Below the pieces are notes generated by a model. It was given only the letters and a program-made list of their open reading frames with translations. It ran no database searches and was not told where the DNA came from. DNA of 64,000 nt from Candidatus Peregrinibacteria bacterium (lineage in GTDB: Bacteria > Patescibacteriota > Gracilibacteria > UBA1369 > LOWO2-01-FULL-3): positions 27,315-91,314 of the forward strand of contig JABILX010000002.1 in assembly GCA_018654255.1 (NCBI GenBank), in the 5' to 3' direction. Positions 1-8,294 of the stretch are shown piece after piece; within the stretch, counting starts at the first letter, position 1, and each line of letters begins with the position of its first letter. Both the position numbers and the translations under genes were made by a program.

Positions 1-2
1 CC

Positions 3-1121
3 CAAAACATTCACGAACAACATAAAGCCCGAAAAGAGTGGAAAAGTTCCCAATACGAACTCACAATGATAAGCAAAGATGGCAAAAGAATCCCATTACT
101 TTGTTCAGGAACTCCAATTCCAGGAGGAACGGTTGGAATCTTCACAGACCTAAGCCAACTAAAAGAAACTGAAAAACAAATCAAAGAACTTTCAAAATCC
201 GAGAAACTACTAGCACACATCTCAAACACATCAATCGATGGAATAGTCAGCTTGGACAGAAACCTAATAATCCAAACCTGGAATCTGGGAGCAGAAAAAA
301 TGTTTGGATACGACAAAGAAGAATCAATCAATCAAAACGTGAAAATCTTGATGCCACCAGATAAGCTTAAAAAAGGAGAACTAGAACATCTCGTTAAAAT
401 GATATTAGAAAAAGGGTTTTTGAAAAACTTTGAAACAACAAGAATAAAAAAAGACGGAAAAGAAATATCAGTAGCAATATCAGCCACAAAACTAACCGAT
501 GAAAAAAATCGATTCATGGGATTTGGAATAATGTACAGAGATATCACCTATCAAAAGAAAGCAGAAAAAGAACTTCAAGCAAGATTTGAATCAATGCAAA
601 ACGCATACCTAGAACTCGGCACACAGCGACGTCAACTAGACTACCTACTTGAGACACTAAATATAACCGTCGGCGACGAACAATTTCCAAACATAGAGAA
701 CTACATCATCAACGCAGCAATGATGCTAACCAAAGCAAATGGAGCAACCCTGAGACTGTACGATGAAGAAGATAATCACCTCCACCTAAAAACAGTAAGC
801 GGCGTAAGTCCAGAATGGTGGGGAAAATCAAAAATCCCTTACAATGGATCAGTAGCAGAAAGAGCTTATCAACAAAGACAACCCCTATTCATTGACGACA
901 TACAAAACAACCCAAGCTACACAAGCCCAAGACTAGCATCAGAACACAACTTCAAGTCATGCCTGTTATTACCGCTATATGTTAAATCAAAATACATAGG
1001 AAACATGTCCCTATACTCAAGTAGCAGAAATTCACTCCATCTACTCGACAATTCCTTCATATCAAACTTCGGCAAACAAGCTTCCCTAGCCTTACTAACA
1101 AGAAAAATAAAGACTAAATAA
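3..1121 (+). CDS. PAS/GAF sensor protein, 5' end outside window
   Basis: The frame is open from the left edge, so the start lies upstream; the first in-window ATG (66) falls inside a PAS domain and is not the real start. Visible order, numbered from that ATG: the end of one PAS domain (about 1-35), a short coiled linker, a complete PAS domain (about 45-165, ending in the usual GIMYRDIT strand and a coil), then a GAF domain (about 195-345). The protein stops right after GAF with TAA; there is no histidine kinase, GGDEF or HTH domain downstream. Such proteins sense small ligands or redox/light state, but the signal cannot be told here. Its last 8 bases overlap the end of the convergent MgtC-like gene. 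The missing N-terminus could carry an output domain. Confidence 0.85.
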   Translation, partial: QNIHEQHKARKEWKSSQYELTMISKDGKRIPLLCSGTPIPGGTVGIFTDLSQLKETEKQIKELSKSEKLLAHISNTSIDGIVSLDRNLIIQTWNLGAEKMFGYDKEESINQNVKILMPPDKLKKGELEHLVKMILEKGFLKNFETTRIKKDGKEISVAISATKLTDEKNRFMGFGIMYRDITYQKKAEKELQARFESMQNAYLELGTQRRQLDYLLETLNITVGDEQFPNIENYIINAAMMLTKANGATLRLYDEEDNHLHLKTVSGVSPEWWGKSKIPYNGSVAERAYQQRQPLFIDDIQNNPSYTSPRLASEHNFKSCLLLPLYVKSKYIGNMSLYSSSRNSLHLLDNSFISNFGKQASLALLTRKIKTK

Positions 1122-2370
1122 GAAGAAGGCTAGCCAAACCAGCCAAGATCATTAGTCCAAACACAGAAAGAACTCTAAAGGCCGTTTTCCTCGAACCAAA
1201 AATCAAAAACAAACTTCCCTTAAACAAAGTATTTGCTATTGCGGCAATTGTTATCGACTTGACCGCAACCTCATGCCCCAGGCCATTTTGCCCCAACTTC
1301 GCCATAGAAACTGTGATCGCATCCATATCAACAAACCCTGAAACAAAACTGACCAGATAAGTTCCCTTATCCCCCAGATACTCATGTCCAACCTTGGAAA
1401 TAAACAATATAACAGCAAAAAACAAACCAAATTGAAGAGCAGGCATCAATCTAAAAGGACTCTTGATAGAATAATCTTTCTTCGAAAGCCTTTTACAACT
1501 ACCCTTATCCTTCCAACACCAAAGCCAAACACTAGCAACAACACCTATAAAAGCCATCGAACCCATAGGGATCATCGCCTTGAAAACCATATCTCTGTTC
1601 AAAACAAAAATTTCAAGAAGCACCCTGAAATACGTAGCAGTACTCGCCACAATAATCGCAAAAACATAAGGGTTCACGATACTTTTGTTCACCTTACTCT
1701 CTTTCGAATAACTCATAGCAAGAGCCGTACTCGATATCAAACCTGCCAAAAACCCAGTCAAACCAATACCCTTTCTAGCACCAAGCCACTTGATAGCAAT
1801 ATAACTTGCAAAAGAAATCCCAGATATAAAAACAACCATCAACCATATCACATAAGGATTGAAGACCTCGTAGGGCCCATATCCTTGATTCGGCAATAAA
1901 GGCAAAATTATAAAAGCAATAATCACAAATTTTATCGTAGACAAAATCTCATCAGCATTAATTCCATGAGCCCATTTATGAATAGGCTCCTTGAAATAAA
2001 GAACACTCAACGTAATCAGTGAAACCACAACCGCCAACATATAATCTCCACTCACACAAAGACCTCCCACCAAAAAAGTAACAATAGCAGCAAGCTCAGT
2101 CGTAATTCCAATTCTTAATTTTTTCATTCCAACAATCAAGTAAGAGGAAACTATCAGCACAAAAAATACACTCGAAATAAGAATGAAAGCTGCCAAAGAA
2201 ATATTCAACAAATAGAAAGCCAACGCCCCCAAAAGGCCAATCAACGCAAACGATCTTACTCCTGCAAAAGACAAATCTTTCTTAGATTTTTTCTCTTGCT
2301 CCCTCTCGAGTCCAATCAACGTCGAAAGCGCTAGGGCAGCTCCAAACTGTTGTATTAATTCAAAATCCAT
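1114..2370 (-). CDS. MgtC/SapB-DUF4010 family membrane protein
   Basis: About 418 residues, almost entirely hydrophobic helices. The N-terminus (LIQQFGAALALSTLIGLERE) is the MgtC/SapB-type signature with the conserved GLERE, and the rest resembles the DUF4010 membrane domain. The family is linked to Mg2+ homeostasis or small-molecule transport, but the substrate is unknown. I chose the ATG at 2370 rather than the longer frame reaching 2613: the extra 81 residues would run through the divergent gene at 2456 and do not look like part of the family. The gene ends in TAG and overlaps the PAS/GAF gene tail to tail by 8 bases. The family call is solid; the transported substrate is a guess. Confidence 0.8.
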   Translation of the reverse strand: MDFELIQQFGAALALSTLIGLEREQEKKSKKDLSFAGVRSFALIGLLGALAFYLLNISLAAFILISSVFFVLIVSSYLIVGMKKLRIGITTELAAIVTFLVGGLCVSGDYMLAVVVSLITLSVLYFKEPIHKWAHGINADEILSTIKFVIIAFIILPLLPNQGYGPYEVFNPYVIWLMVVFISGISFASYIAIKWLGARKGIGLTGFLAGLISSTALAMSYSKESKVNKSIVNPYVFAIIVASTATYFRVLLEIFVLNRDMVFKAMIPMGSMAFIGVVASVWLWCWKDKGSCKRLSKKDYSIKSPFRLMPALQFGLFFAVILFISKVGHEYLGDKGTYLVSFVSGFVDMDAITVSMAKLGQNGLGHEVAVKSITIAAIANTLFKGSLFLIFGSRKTAFRVLSVFGLMILAGLASLLLI

Positions 2371-2455
2371 TAACTTATTATACCATAAAACTTGCAAATT
2401 TTCCCCCCAGAAAGTAGAATCAACAAAGACAAACCCCTCAAATAACCCACTTCCT

Positions 2456-2851
2456 ATGTTCATCACCCCATCGATGCTGCTGATCGGACTTGCAATCTTC
2501 ATGGCAGCACTCCTGATCCCAGCCATTCTAAACACAAAAAAATGGCAAAAAGCCATGAAAAAAAGCTTCTCCAACGAATCGCAAGTGCGAATGATGGCTA
2601 TGTTTAGCTTCATATTCGCATTCCTATTCCTAAGCGTTCACTGGAAACTAACAGGTGGATGGTTCATAATCATCCCAATAATAGGTTGGATAAGCCTTGC
2701 TAAAGGTCTTGCCCTGTTATGGTGGCCTGAATTTGCTTACAAAATGGCAAAAAAGACTTACCTAGAATCAGAGACTCTAACAGCATTGATCGGATTCTTA
2801 GGATTAGTAATAGCAATAGGTCTAACATACGTAGCTCTATACCTGTACTAA
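2456..2851 (+). CDS. Small integral membrane protein, unknown
   Basis: 131 residues with about four hydrophobic helices: an N-terminal one with MFITPSMLLIGLAIFMAALLIP, two in the middle around the WKLTGGWFIIIPIIGW stretch, and a C-terminal GFLGLVIAIGLTYVALYLY helix. A basic loop (NTKKWQKAMKKS) follows the first helix. I do not recognise a family. It is divergent from the MgtC/DUF4010 gene (85 bp apart) and its TAA stop abuts the rpmB stop. The start ATG is the first in frame. Function unknown; probably a small inner-membrane protein. Confidence 0.65.
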   Translation: MFITPSMLLIGLAIFMAALLIPAILNTKKWQKAMKKSFSNESQVRMMAMFSFIFAFLFLSVHWKLTGGWFIIIPIIGWISLAKGLALLWWPEFAYKMAKKTYLESETLTALIGFLGLVIAIGLTYVALYLY

Positions 2852-3046
2852 TTAAGACATTTTCTTCTTAAGAATACGCAAACCCTTTGCTGAAATAACC
2901 ATCTTTTCAACCTTGCCAGTTTCAGGGTTGTAGACTTTTTTCTTCATCAAATTAGGTAGAAATCGGCGTTTAGTCTTCCTGTTAGAATGACTAACGTTGT
3001 TTCCAGATGAAGGTTTCTTTCCTGTTAATTTACAAACTCGAGACAT
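2852..3046 (-). CDS. rpmB: 50S ribosomal protein L28
   Basis: 64 residues, basic, with the L28 hallmarks: N-terminal [33 protein letters not shown], then [27 protein letters not shown]. The [15 protein letters not shown] motif is the L28 rRNA-contacting segment. Length is normal for a bacterial L28. It stands alone rather than with rpmG. The leader is A-rich (aaagaaaaact before ATG) without a clear Shine-Dalgarno sequence. The stop codon (TAA) directly abuts the stop of the convergent membrane protein gene. Confidence 0.95.
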   Translation of the reverse strand: MSRVCKLTGKKPSSGNNVSHSNRKTKRRFLPNLMKKKVYNPETGKVEKMVISAKGLRILKKKMS

Positions 3047-3126
3047 AGTTTTTCTTTAAATTGCCCGCACATTCTAACAACTTCCATCAAGAAAGCAAGA
3101 AAATTTCACTATTTCCCAACTATTTC

Positions 3127-3570
3127 CTAAACAAAGCAATCTTTGGACAACAATCTAACAGGAATTGTACAGATAATTGTCTCTATAAACCCATCCAAAG
3201 TCAGCAAAATAACCAGCCCTTCGTTAGATCTCATAAGAATAAAATCACCAATGGAAAAAAACAAAAAGGCAGAAACACTGTAGAGAATAAAAAAGAATAT
3301 CCCCCATCCCATATGAGCATTTATGTTGCGACAAGCAGACCTAAACAAAAAAGCCAGCAAAAACCCAACAAAAAAATCCTTAACAAAAATCAGGAAGACT
3401 GGATTGCTCAGATCAAAAAACCGACCTTCCCCAGTAAAAAGCTCCAAAAAATCAGGGTAAAACCCGAAAACCCGAAAAATCAAAATATTGTATCCAACAG
3501 CAACCAAACCCGTCACAAATCCAGCGACAAGGAAAGTCTTAAACCTACTAGTTTTATTATTCACAACCAT
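3127..3570 (-). CDS. Four-helix membrane protein, unknown
   Basis: 147 residues from the ATG at 3570. Four hydrophobic helices are visible (FLVAGFVTGLVAVGYNILIF, PVFLIFVKDFFVGFLLAFLF, GWGIFFFILYSVSAFLFFSIGDF, GLVILLTLDGFIETIICTIPV) separated by short loops. A longer frame starts at 3642, but 3570 is preferred: it has AAGGA 8 bases upstream, and a well-spaced minus-strand promoter (3601-3629) lies just behind it. I do not recognise a family. It is divergent from the aspartase gene and shares its promoter region. Ends in TAG. Confidence 0.65.
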   Translation of the reverse strand: MVVNNKTSRFKTFLVAGFVTGLVAVGYNILIFRVFGFYPDFLELFTGEGRFFDLSNPVFLIFVKDFFVGFLLAFLFRSACRNINAHMGWGIFFFILYSVSAFLFFSIGDFILMRSNEGLVILLTLDGFIETIICTIPVRLLSKDCFV

Positions 3571-3579
3571 AATAATTCC

Positions 3580-3608
3580 TTGAATTTTTAGAACAAAAAC
3601 AATATAGT
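3580..3608 (+). promoter_or_regulatory. Sigma70-type promoter of the aspartase gene
   Basis: TTGAAT at 3580-3585, a 17-base spacer, and TATAGT at 3603-3608. Predicted start of transcription is near 3615, giving a leader of about 68 bases that contains the hairpin at 3630-3653. Its -10 box overlaps the -10 box of the divergent promoter. Confidence 0.6.
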
Positions 3609-3629
3609 TTAGATCCCTCAAAAAAACAA
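3601..3629 (-). promoter_or_regulatory. Divergent promoter of the four-helix membrane protein
   Basis: On the minus strand: TTGTTT (3624-3629), a 17-base spacer, TATATT (3601-3606). It overlaps the plus-strand -10 (3603-3608), so the two polymerases should compete for one site. Predicted leader about 24 bases to the ATG at 3570. Confidence 0.5.
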
Positions 3630-3673
3630 AGCCCTGACTCAAAGAAAAGGGCTCGTTCTTATTTTTTCATTTT
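3630..3673 (+). terminator. Attenuator-like hairpin in the aspartase leader
   Basis: AGCCCT at 3630-3635 pairs with AGGGCT at 3648-3653 around a 12-base loop, followed by a T-rich run (3655-3673), then ATG at 3683. It lies downstream of the predicted start of transcription and upstream of the start codon, the position of a transcription attenuator. The stem is only 6 bp and the T tract is interrupted, so it may be leaky or structural only. Confidence 0.4.
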
Positions 3674-3682
3674 TACAAAAAC

Positions 3683-4978
3683 ATGGCTAAACAAACATTT
3701 AGAACAGAGAAAGATTCAATCGGACAAATTCAAATTCCATCAAACGCATATTATGGAGCCTTCACAACCAGAGCATTAAATAATTTTCAAATATCAGATC
3801 TGAAAGTCCCAAGAATATTCAGAAAATGCCTAGGACTGGTAAAACTAGCAGCAGCAGAAACAAACCTTTCGCTAGGAGAACTAGACAATAGGTCAGGAAA
3901 AGCAATCATTCAAGCAGCAAAGGAGTTCTCAGAGGGCAAATTCGACACAGACTTCCGTCTAGACGTCATTCAAGCAGGAGCAGGCACTCCATACAACATG
4001 AATGCAAATGAAATCATCTCAAACCGTGCAAACGTCATATTGAAAGGCAAAATTGGAGCCAACAAACCCGTACATCCAAACAACCACACAAACAAAGGCC
4101 AATCTTCAAACGACGTCATTCCTTCAACAACAAAAATCGCAACACTTTTAAGCATCCCAAAACTCGAAGAAGAAACGAAAAAACTAGCAAAATCTCTAAC
4201 AAAAAAATCGGTCAAATATAAATCACTCAAAAAAGCCGGTCGAACACACCTTCAAGACGCAGTCCCAATCAGTTACGGCCAAATCTTCGACTCACACTCA
4301 AAAGCCATCGAAAGATCACTCAAAAACGTTATCAAAGCATCCGAAGACCTATATGAACTCTCACTTGGAGGAACTGCCGTCGGAACAGGGATCACAGCAA
4401 ATCCAAAATTCAAAACCACAACTATCAAAAACTTAAGCAACCTAACAGGCCTTAAATTAAAAAGCTGTCCAAATCTAACAGAAGGAGCAACAAACTTCGC
4501 TCCATTCGCTGACTTCAGCAATGCATTAACATCACTAGCAAGTAATCTGTATCGCCTAGCAATGGATCTAAAAATCCTCGGCTCAGGCCCACACACAGGA
4601 CTCTCAGAAATAAAACTTCCAGCAGTCCAACCAGGTTCATCAATAATGCCAGGCAAAGTAAACCCATCAATCCCAGAAGCAGTTGAAATGGCCTTCTATC
4701 AAATTTCAGGAAACAACGAAACAATCAGACTCGCTTCAAGCAACGGACAACTCGAACTCAACACAAACTGTCCAATCATAATGTACAACCTCCTTCAATC
4801 ATTAGAAATCCTCACAAACTTAAGCGAAACCTTCCGAACACGATGCATCGACGGCCTCACAGTAAACAAAAAACGCGTCAAAGAACTCTACGATGGAAGC
4901 TTATGCAAAGCCACCGAACTCGTACCACGCCTAGGATACGACAAAGTCGCTGAGATGGTAAAGAAAGGGAAGTTGTAG
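3683..4978 (+). CDS. aspA: Aspartate ammonia-lyase (class II fumarase/aspartase family)
   Basis: 431 residues. It carries the superfamily signature GSSIMPGKVNP (about 310-320), the catalytic-region segments AGAGTPYNMNANEII (about 97-111) and GRTHLQDAVPISYGQ (about 186-200), and the substrate-site stretch HPNNHTNKGQSSNDV (about 129-143). The text after the signature (SIPEAVEMAFYQISGNNETIRLASSNGQLELN) is closer to aspartases, which deaminate aspartate to fumarate, than to fumarase C, so I call aspartase with fumarase as the alternative. The protein is slightly shorter than the usual 460-475. The leader lacks a Shine-Dalgarno sequence but has a promoter and a hairpin. Ends in TAG, 7 bases from the convergent next gene. 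Confidence 0.85.
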   Translation: MAKQTFRTEKDSIGQIQIPSNAYYGAFTTRALNNFQISDLKVPRIFRKCLGLVKLAAAETNLSLGELDNRSGKAIIQAAKEFSEGKFDTDFRLDVIQAGAGTPYNMNANEIISNRANVILKGKIGANKPVHPNNHTNKGQSSNDVIPSTTKIATLLSIPKLEEETKKLAKSLTKKSVKYKSLKKAGRTHLQDAVPISYGQIFDSHSKAIERSLKNVIKASEDLYELSLGGTAVGTGITANPKFKTTTIKNLSNLTGLKLKSCPNLTEGATNFAPFADFSNALTSLASNLYRLAMDLKILGSGPHTGLSEIKLPAVQPGSSIMPGKVNPSIPEAVEMAFYQISGNNETIRLASSNGQLELNTNCPIIMYNLLQSLEILTNLSETFRTRCIDGLTVNKKRVKELYDGSLCKATELVPRLGYDKVAEMVKKGKL

Positions 4979-4985
4979 AACTACT

Positions 4986-5414
4986 TCATTTCACCTTCTC
5001 AAAAACACCAGCTTCCAGAAGCATATTATGTGCCTTCCTAACTTTTTTACGAAAAGTCTTTGAAACACGTCTTATCACAGGACAAGGAGATTCAGAGTCA
5101 TCAATATCATCTTCTTCTTCCCCAAATATATTCATCCCTCCATCCCTACAAGGGAGCATAACTGGAGTAGTTTTACAAACAAGAGGCCTATCGTCAGTAT
5201 CAAACCTACAAACACCACCTAAAGAACAATTCAAAACCCTCCGACCTTCAACCACAACCCCAGCAGGAATAGAGTCTAGAGTTTCACCAGGAATCAACAT
5301 CGATCCATCATTGCAACAAACATCACATCCCTCCCCCTTACGACGATCATTACATGCACCAACACTTCCTTCCCCCATTATCCTATGACAATTTTTAACA
5401 ACATCAGTACTCAT
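4986..5414 (-). CDS. Cysteine-cluster (YkgJ-like) protein
   Basis: 142 residues from the ATG at 5414 (MSTDVVKN); a longer frame begins at 5462. Seen: EGCDVCCNDGSMLIPGETL, then C-x4-GVC and RPLVCKTTP. This order (CC cluster, a Glu a few residues later, then RPL-x-CK-x-x-P) resembles the YkgJ/UPF0153 CxxCxxCC family, which probably binds zinc or an iron-sulfur cluster. The C-terminus is acidic (GEEEDDIDDSES), then basic (RRVSKTFRKKVRK). It ends in TGA, one of the few TGA stops here, only 7 bases from the aspA stop. A second protein with such a cluster lies at 27468. Family assignment is tentative. Confidence 0.6.
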   Translation of the reverse strand: MSTDVVKNCHRIMGEGSVGACNDRRKGEGCDVCCNDGSMLIPGETLDSIPAGVVVEGRRVLNCSLGGVCRFDTDDRPLVCKTTPVMLPCRDGGMNIFGEEEDDIDDSESPCPVIRRVSKTFRKKVRKAHNMLLEAGVFEKVK

Positions 5415-5495
5415 AAAAAAATTATTAGACAACAGAGTACAATAAAACCCACATACAGTCAACCCTACTCACGACTAAAAACTCCTACTTATCTC

Positions 5496-5591
5496 TAGAA
5501 GAAAAAGGTGTTTTTTTTGCTAGCGAATTTGAGCAGTGCTCATCAAAGATGAGCGCGCGATATGAGCTACTAAAAACACCTTTTTCTTCTA
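5496..5591. repeat. 20-bp perfect inverted repeat with nested hairpin
   Basis: Arms at 5496-5515 and 5572-5591 are perfect reverse complements (each contains the aagaaaaaggtg core). The 56-base loop itself holds a TGAGCA-G-TGCTCA palindrome (5529-5541) and a GCTCATC/GATGAGC 7-bp hairpin (5538-5554) that overlap and exclude each other. The right arm covers the stop codon of the TraG/VirD4-like gene. It could be a 3' mRNA stability structure, a terminator or a recombination/cruciform site. No transposase or integrase is next to it. Confidence 0.7.
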
Positions 5592-7877
5592 AACTAGGGG
5601 CGCACTAAACTTTTCCTCCCCAAGACTGTTTGCTCCACCAGTATCCTCCTCCATATGCTCTTCCCCACCCTTATCCATAGCTTCAATCATACTCTCAACT
5701 TCAGCACGAGGTTTACCATAAGTTTCTCTAGAATGCTGAATGATTTCAGCACTCAAGTCATGAGTAACTTTTGGCACAGTCAAAGTATATCCTGAGAACG
5801 GATCACGAAGTTTACCATCAATAGTCATCTTCACATAAAACTCACGCACACCAAGGTTGATAATATCATTTGCCTTAAATACAGGAGTAAATTCACGTTC
5901 CAAATTGAACGCATCTTCCGCTCCCACACGGAAAGAAATCATCGAACCAATGTTTCCGAATACCATCGATTTCGTATAATCATCCAATTGTCCAAGATGC
6001 TGATGTGACACACACAAATTCAAACGATACTTACGCGCTTCAGATAAGATTTCACCAAAAGTATGAGTTGCAAAATTCTGGAACTCGTCCACGTAGAAGT
6101 AGAAATCTTTACGATCCTCCTCTGGCATAGCAGCACGCTTCATCGCACTACGATAAAGCGAAGTAATAACCATAGATCCAATAATTCCACTAATCTCCTC
6201 TGACAACGTTCCTTTCGATACATTCATCAAAAGAATTTTCTGATTATTCATAATATCATCCATATCCATTCTATTTTGTGGCTGTCCCACAATATTTCTA
6301 ACTACAGCAGTTGAAACAAACTGACCAATCTTATTCAAAACCGGCACAATCGCCTCATTATCAAATTTTTCACTCCAAGCTGCAAACTCATTTACCCAGA
6401 AGTTCTTCACCACCGTATCAGTTACATGAGATACAACTCTTTGACGATAATTCTTATCAGTCAACATTTTCAAAATTCCAAAGACAGTAGAGTTTGGATA
6501 ATCAAACAACGCCAAAACCGTATATCGAAGTACATGTTCAAGTCTGTACGTCCAGTTATCCCCAAACATCTTCTTGAAAATCTCAATAAATCCCATCGCC
6601 ACATGTTGCCTGTATTCCTCCTCAACAGATTCAATCGGATTAAACCCAATCGGATAAGCCATATCAGCAGGATTGAAAACAACCACATCTTTCTTACGAT
6701 GTTCTGGCACATATTTGAGAACGTTTTCAACCAAATCCCCATGTGGATCGAGCACTCCAACACCCTCACCATTCAAAATATCCGAAATTATAAGCAACTC
6801 AAGAAGTTTACTTTTTCCCGTTCCACTCTTTCCAACAACATATAGATGCCTTCGTCTATCCTCTCTAGGAATTCCAAATTTAAGATACTGATTATGAAAA
6901 TTAGTTGTCCCAAAAAAACTAACCGTCTTCGGATCAACATTCCCTTCTTTTGGAAGATCCATAGGTGGTTCTGCTTTCTTAGATACAGTACAAACTAGAT
7001 TCGGCACAGCATTTTTCGCTCCCTCTGGAAGGTGAAAAATAGAAGCCAATTCCTTAACATTCAAAATATATTTTTTCGAACCAAACTTACGAGCCTGATA
7101 ATTTTTTAACATCAAAGCACTAGAACCAATTCTCGAAACTTTAAACGCATTCAAATCCTGCTCATCAAAAATCGAAAAAGTATTCGCAAGCGCTTTTAAT
7201 TTACTAGCGGCCACTCTCTGGTCAGGTGAGAAATAAGCAATTCTAATAGAAGTTTTGAACGTATCCTTACCAAACTTCTTGGAAGCCGACTCTTTCTCCT
7301 TCTTCATAACATCACTACGAGACTTTGTTTTGAAAAGTTTTCGAATATCGAACTTATTAAGAAAAGACTTAAATGACAATCTAATTTTCTTTCCAATACT
7401 AAACTGTCCTTCACCAGAAGAAGGTTGTACAACAATTTGCACCCAACTCTGTTCGTTTTCTTGGGTTTTCGTCAAAAATGAGAAAATCGCCGACATACTA
7501 GATCCCTCAAATTCCTCATACGTCTTGATAGGATACAAATCAGTCCTTGTAAGTCCAAGCTCAGCAACTGCAAACTTCATTCCAGTAGTTTTCAAATCAA
7601 CCTCTGAATAATCCTTCAAGAACTCAATCTCAGCATGTGGATAAGAAGCATATAATTGCCCCTGAAGAGTAGGAAGCTGATTCCTTTTACACCAAACAAA
7701 CAAATAAATATGCTGATGCAAAGATACTATCTCCATAGAGAACTTTTGCCCACCTACCACTCCATGCAATATATCCAAAAGCTGCTCGAAAATAAGCTCA
7801 TCCTTTGAGTTGTCGTGAGCAACCTTAATGAGCATTAGAACTCCATCTCCCAAACCTTTAGATACAGGTGTAGCCAT
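5589..7877 (-). CDS. TraG/VirD4-like ATPase (type IV secretion DNA-binding type)
   Basis: 762 residues. Walker A GKSGTGKSKLLELL at about 347-360 and Walker B FYFYVDEFQNFAT at about 592-604. Between them lies a typical TraD/VirD4/HerA body (GVGVLDPHGDLVENVLKYVP, then NKIGQF, then LMNVSKGTLSEE). The roughly 300 residues before Walker A form a domain of unknown role, without clear transmembrane helices. Such hexameric pumps couple ATP to DNA movement in conjugation or uptake. No relaxase or other mating-pair gene is adjacent; the VirB2-like pilin cluster at 32.7-35.4 kb is the nearest possible partner. The start at 7877 fits a leaderless promoter (7884-7912); an alternative ATG is at 7835. Ends in TAG within the right arm of the inverted repeat. 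Confidence 0.85.
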   Translation of the reverse strand: MATPVSKGLGDGVLMLIKVAHDNSKDELIFEQLLDILHGVVGGQKFSMEIVSLHQHIYLFVWCKRNQLPTLQGQLYASYPHAEIEFLKDYSEVDLKTTGMKFAVAELGLTRTDLYPIKTYEEFEGSSMSAIFSFLTKTQENEQSWVQIVVQPSSGEGQFSIGKKIRLSFKSFLNKFDIRKLFKTKSRSDVMKKEKESASKKFGKDTFKTSIRIAYFSPDQRVAASKLKALANTFSIFDEQDLNAFKVSRIGSSALMLKNYQARKFGSKKYILNVKELASIFHLPEGAKNAVPNLVCTVSKKAEPPMDLPKEGNVDPKTVSFFGTTNFHNQYLKFGIPREDRRRHLYVVGKSGTGKSKLLELLIISDILNGEGVGVLDPHGDLVENVLKYVPEHRKKDVVVFNPADMAYPIGFNPIESVEEEYRQHVAMGFIEIFKKMFGDNWTYRLEHVLRYTVLALFDYPNSTVFGILKMLTDKNYRQRVVSHVTDTVVKNFWVNEFAAWSEKFDNEAIVPVLNKIGQFVSTAVVRNIVGQPQNRMDMDDIMNNQKILLMNVSKGTLSEEISGIIGSMVITSLYRSAMKRAAMPEEDRKDFYFYVDEFQNFATHTFGEILSEARKYRLNLCVSHQHLGQLDDYTKSMVFGNIGSMISFRVGAEDAFNLEREFTPVFKANDIINLGVREFYVKMTIDGKLRDPFSGYTLTVPKVTHDLSAEIIQHSRETYGKPRAEVESMIEAMDKGGEEHMEEDTGGANSLGEEKFSAPLV

Positions 7878-7883
7878 ACATAT

Positions 7884-7912
7884 ATTTTACAGGAAAAACG
7901 CTAATTAATCAA
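7884..7912 (-). promoter_or_regulatory. Promoter of the TraG/VirD4-like gene, likely leaderless
   Basis: Minus strand: TTGATT (7907-7912), 17-base spacer, TAAAAT (7884-7889). Only six bases separate the -10 box from the ATG at 7877, so transcription should begin at or next to the start codon. Confidence 0.55.
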
Positions 7913-7968
7913 TGTGTCAATAGGCGAAAACAGACCAGTTAATGGAAAATTACATAAAACACGTTTTT

Positions 7969-8235
7969 CTACCCAATATGCTTCCAGAAACACTCCTGAC
8001 AATAGACGATATACTTACTATCAGCAGGATAAGTACTAATAATCTCACTCTTACACTGATCACAAGTTCTCTTATAAAGCTTTCGTTCATTTCTGAGACT
8101 CAATCTGCGTTTTTGCCGACATTCAGGACAGTTCTCAGGCCATGGAAGATCTTTTTTCTTATAGAACTTTTGTTCCTGGTCAATAATAAGAAAATCTTTA
8201 GTACATTTCTTACATGTTTTTTTCTCGTCTGGCAT
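7969..8235 (-). CDS. Free-standing zinc-ribbon 'head' protein
   Basis: 88 residues made of two CxxC pairs on each side of a basic helix: CKKC, then PENCPECRQKRRLSLRNERKLYK, then CDQC and YCQECFW. This is the same module as the N-terminal head of the 542- and 562-residue cysteine-ladder proteins (21849 and 24781), which share the CR-x2-RR-x3-RN-x-R-x-(L/F)Y core. Here it is a separate gene, 41 bases downstream of a cysteine-ladder gene that lacks a head and in a different frame from it. It has its own candidate promoter (8265-8294). Likely a structural Zn2+-binding or nucleic-acid/protein-binding module. Ends in TAG. Confidence 0.75.
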   Translation of the reverse strand: MPDEKKTCKKCTKDFLIIDQEQKFYKKKDLPWPENCPECRQKRRLSLRNERKLYKRTCDQCKSEIISTYPADSKYIVYCQECFWKHIG

Positions 8236-8264
8236 AATTTTTAAGATTTATAAAATACGTTAAG

Positions 8265-8294
8265 ATTATATCAAATTTAATTGTACCGCGCCAA
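8265..8294 (-). promoter_or_regulatory. Promoter of the zinc-ribbon head gene
   Basis: Minus strand: TTGGCG (8289-8294), 18-base spacer, TATAAT (8265-8270) with a TGA extended -10. It overlaps the last codons of the upstream cysteine-ladder gene, so the 88-residue protein can be made on its own. Confidence 0.5.

Noticed and set aside
1384..1899. Plus-strand frame inside the MgtC/DUF4010 gene
   Set aside because: It is the complement of a well-supported membrane protein, with no promoter or family match.
2371..2613. Extended N-terminus of the MgtC/DUF4010 gene
   Set aside because: It would overlap the divergent gene at 2456, and the extra residues do not resemble the family.
3683..4978. Fumarase class II as the main call
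   Set aside because: The stretch after GSSIMPGKVNP and the overall fit favour aspartase, but fumarase cannot be fully excluded.
5496..5591. Insertion sequence or transposon end
   Set aside because: No transposase, no target duplication seen, and the repeat encloses only 56 bases.
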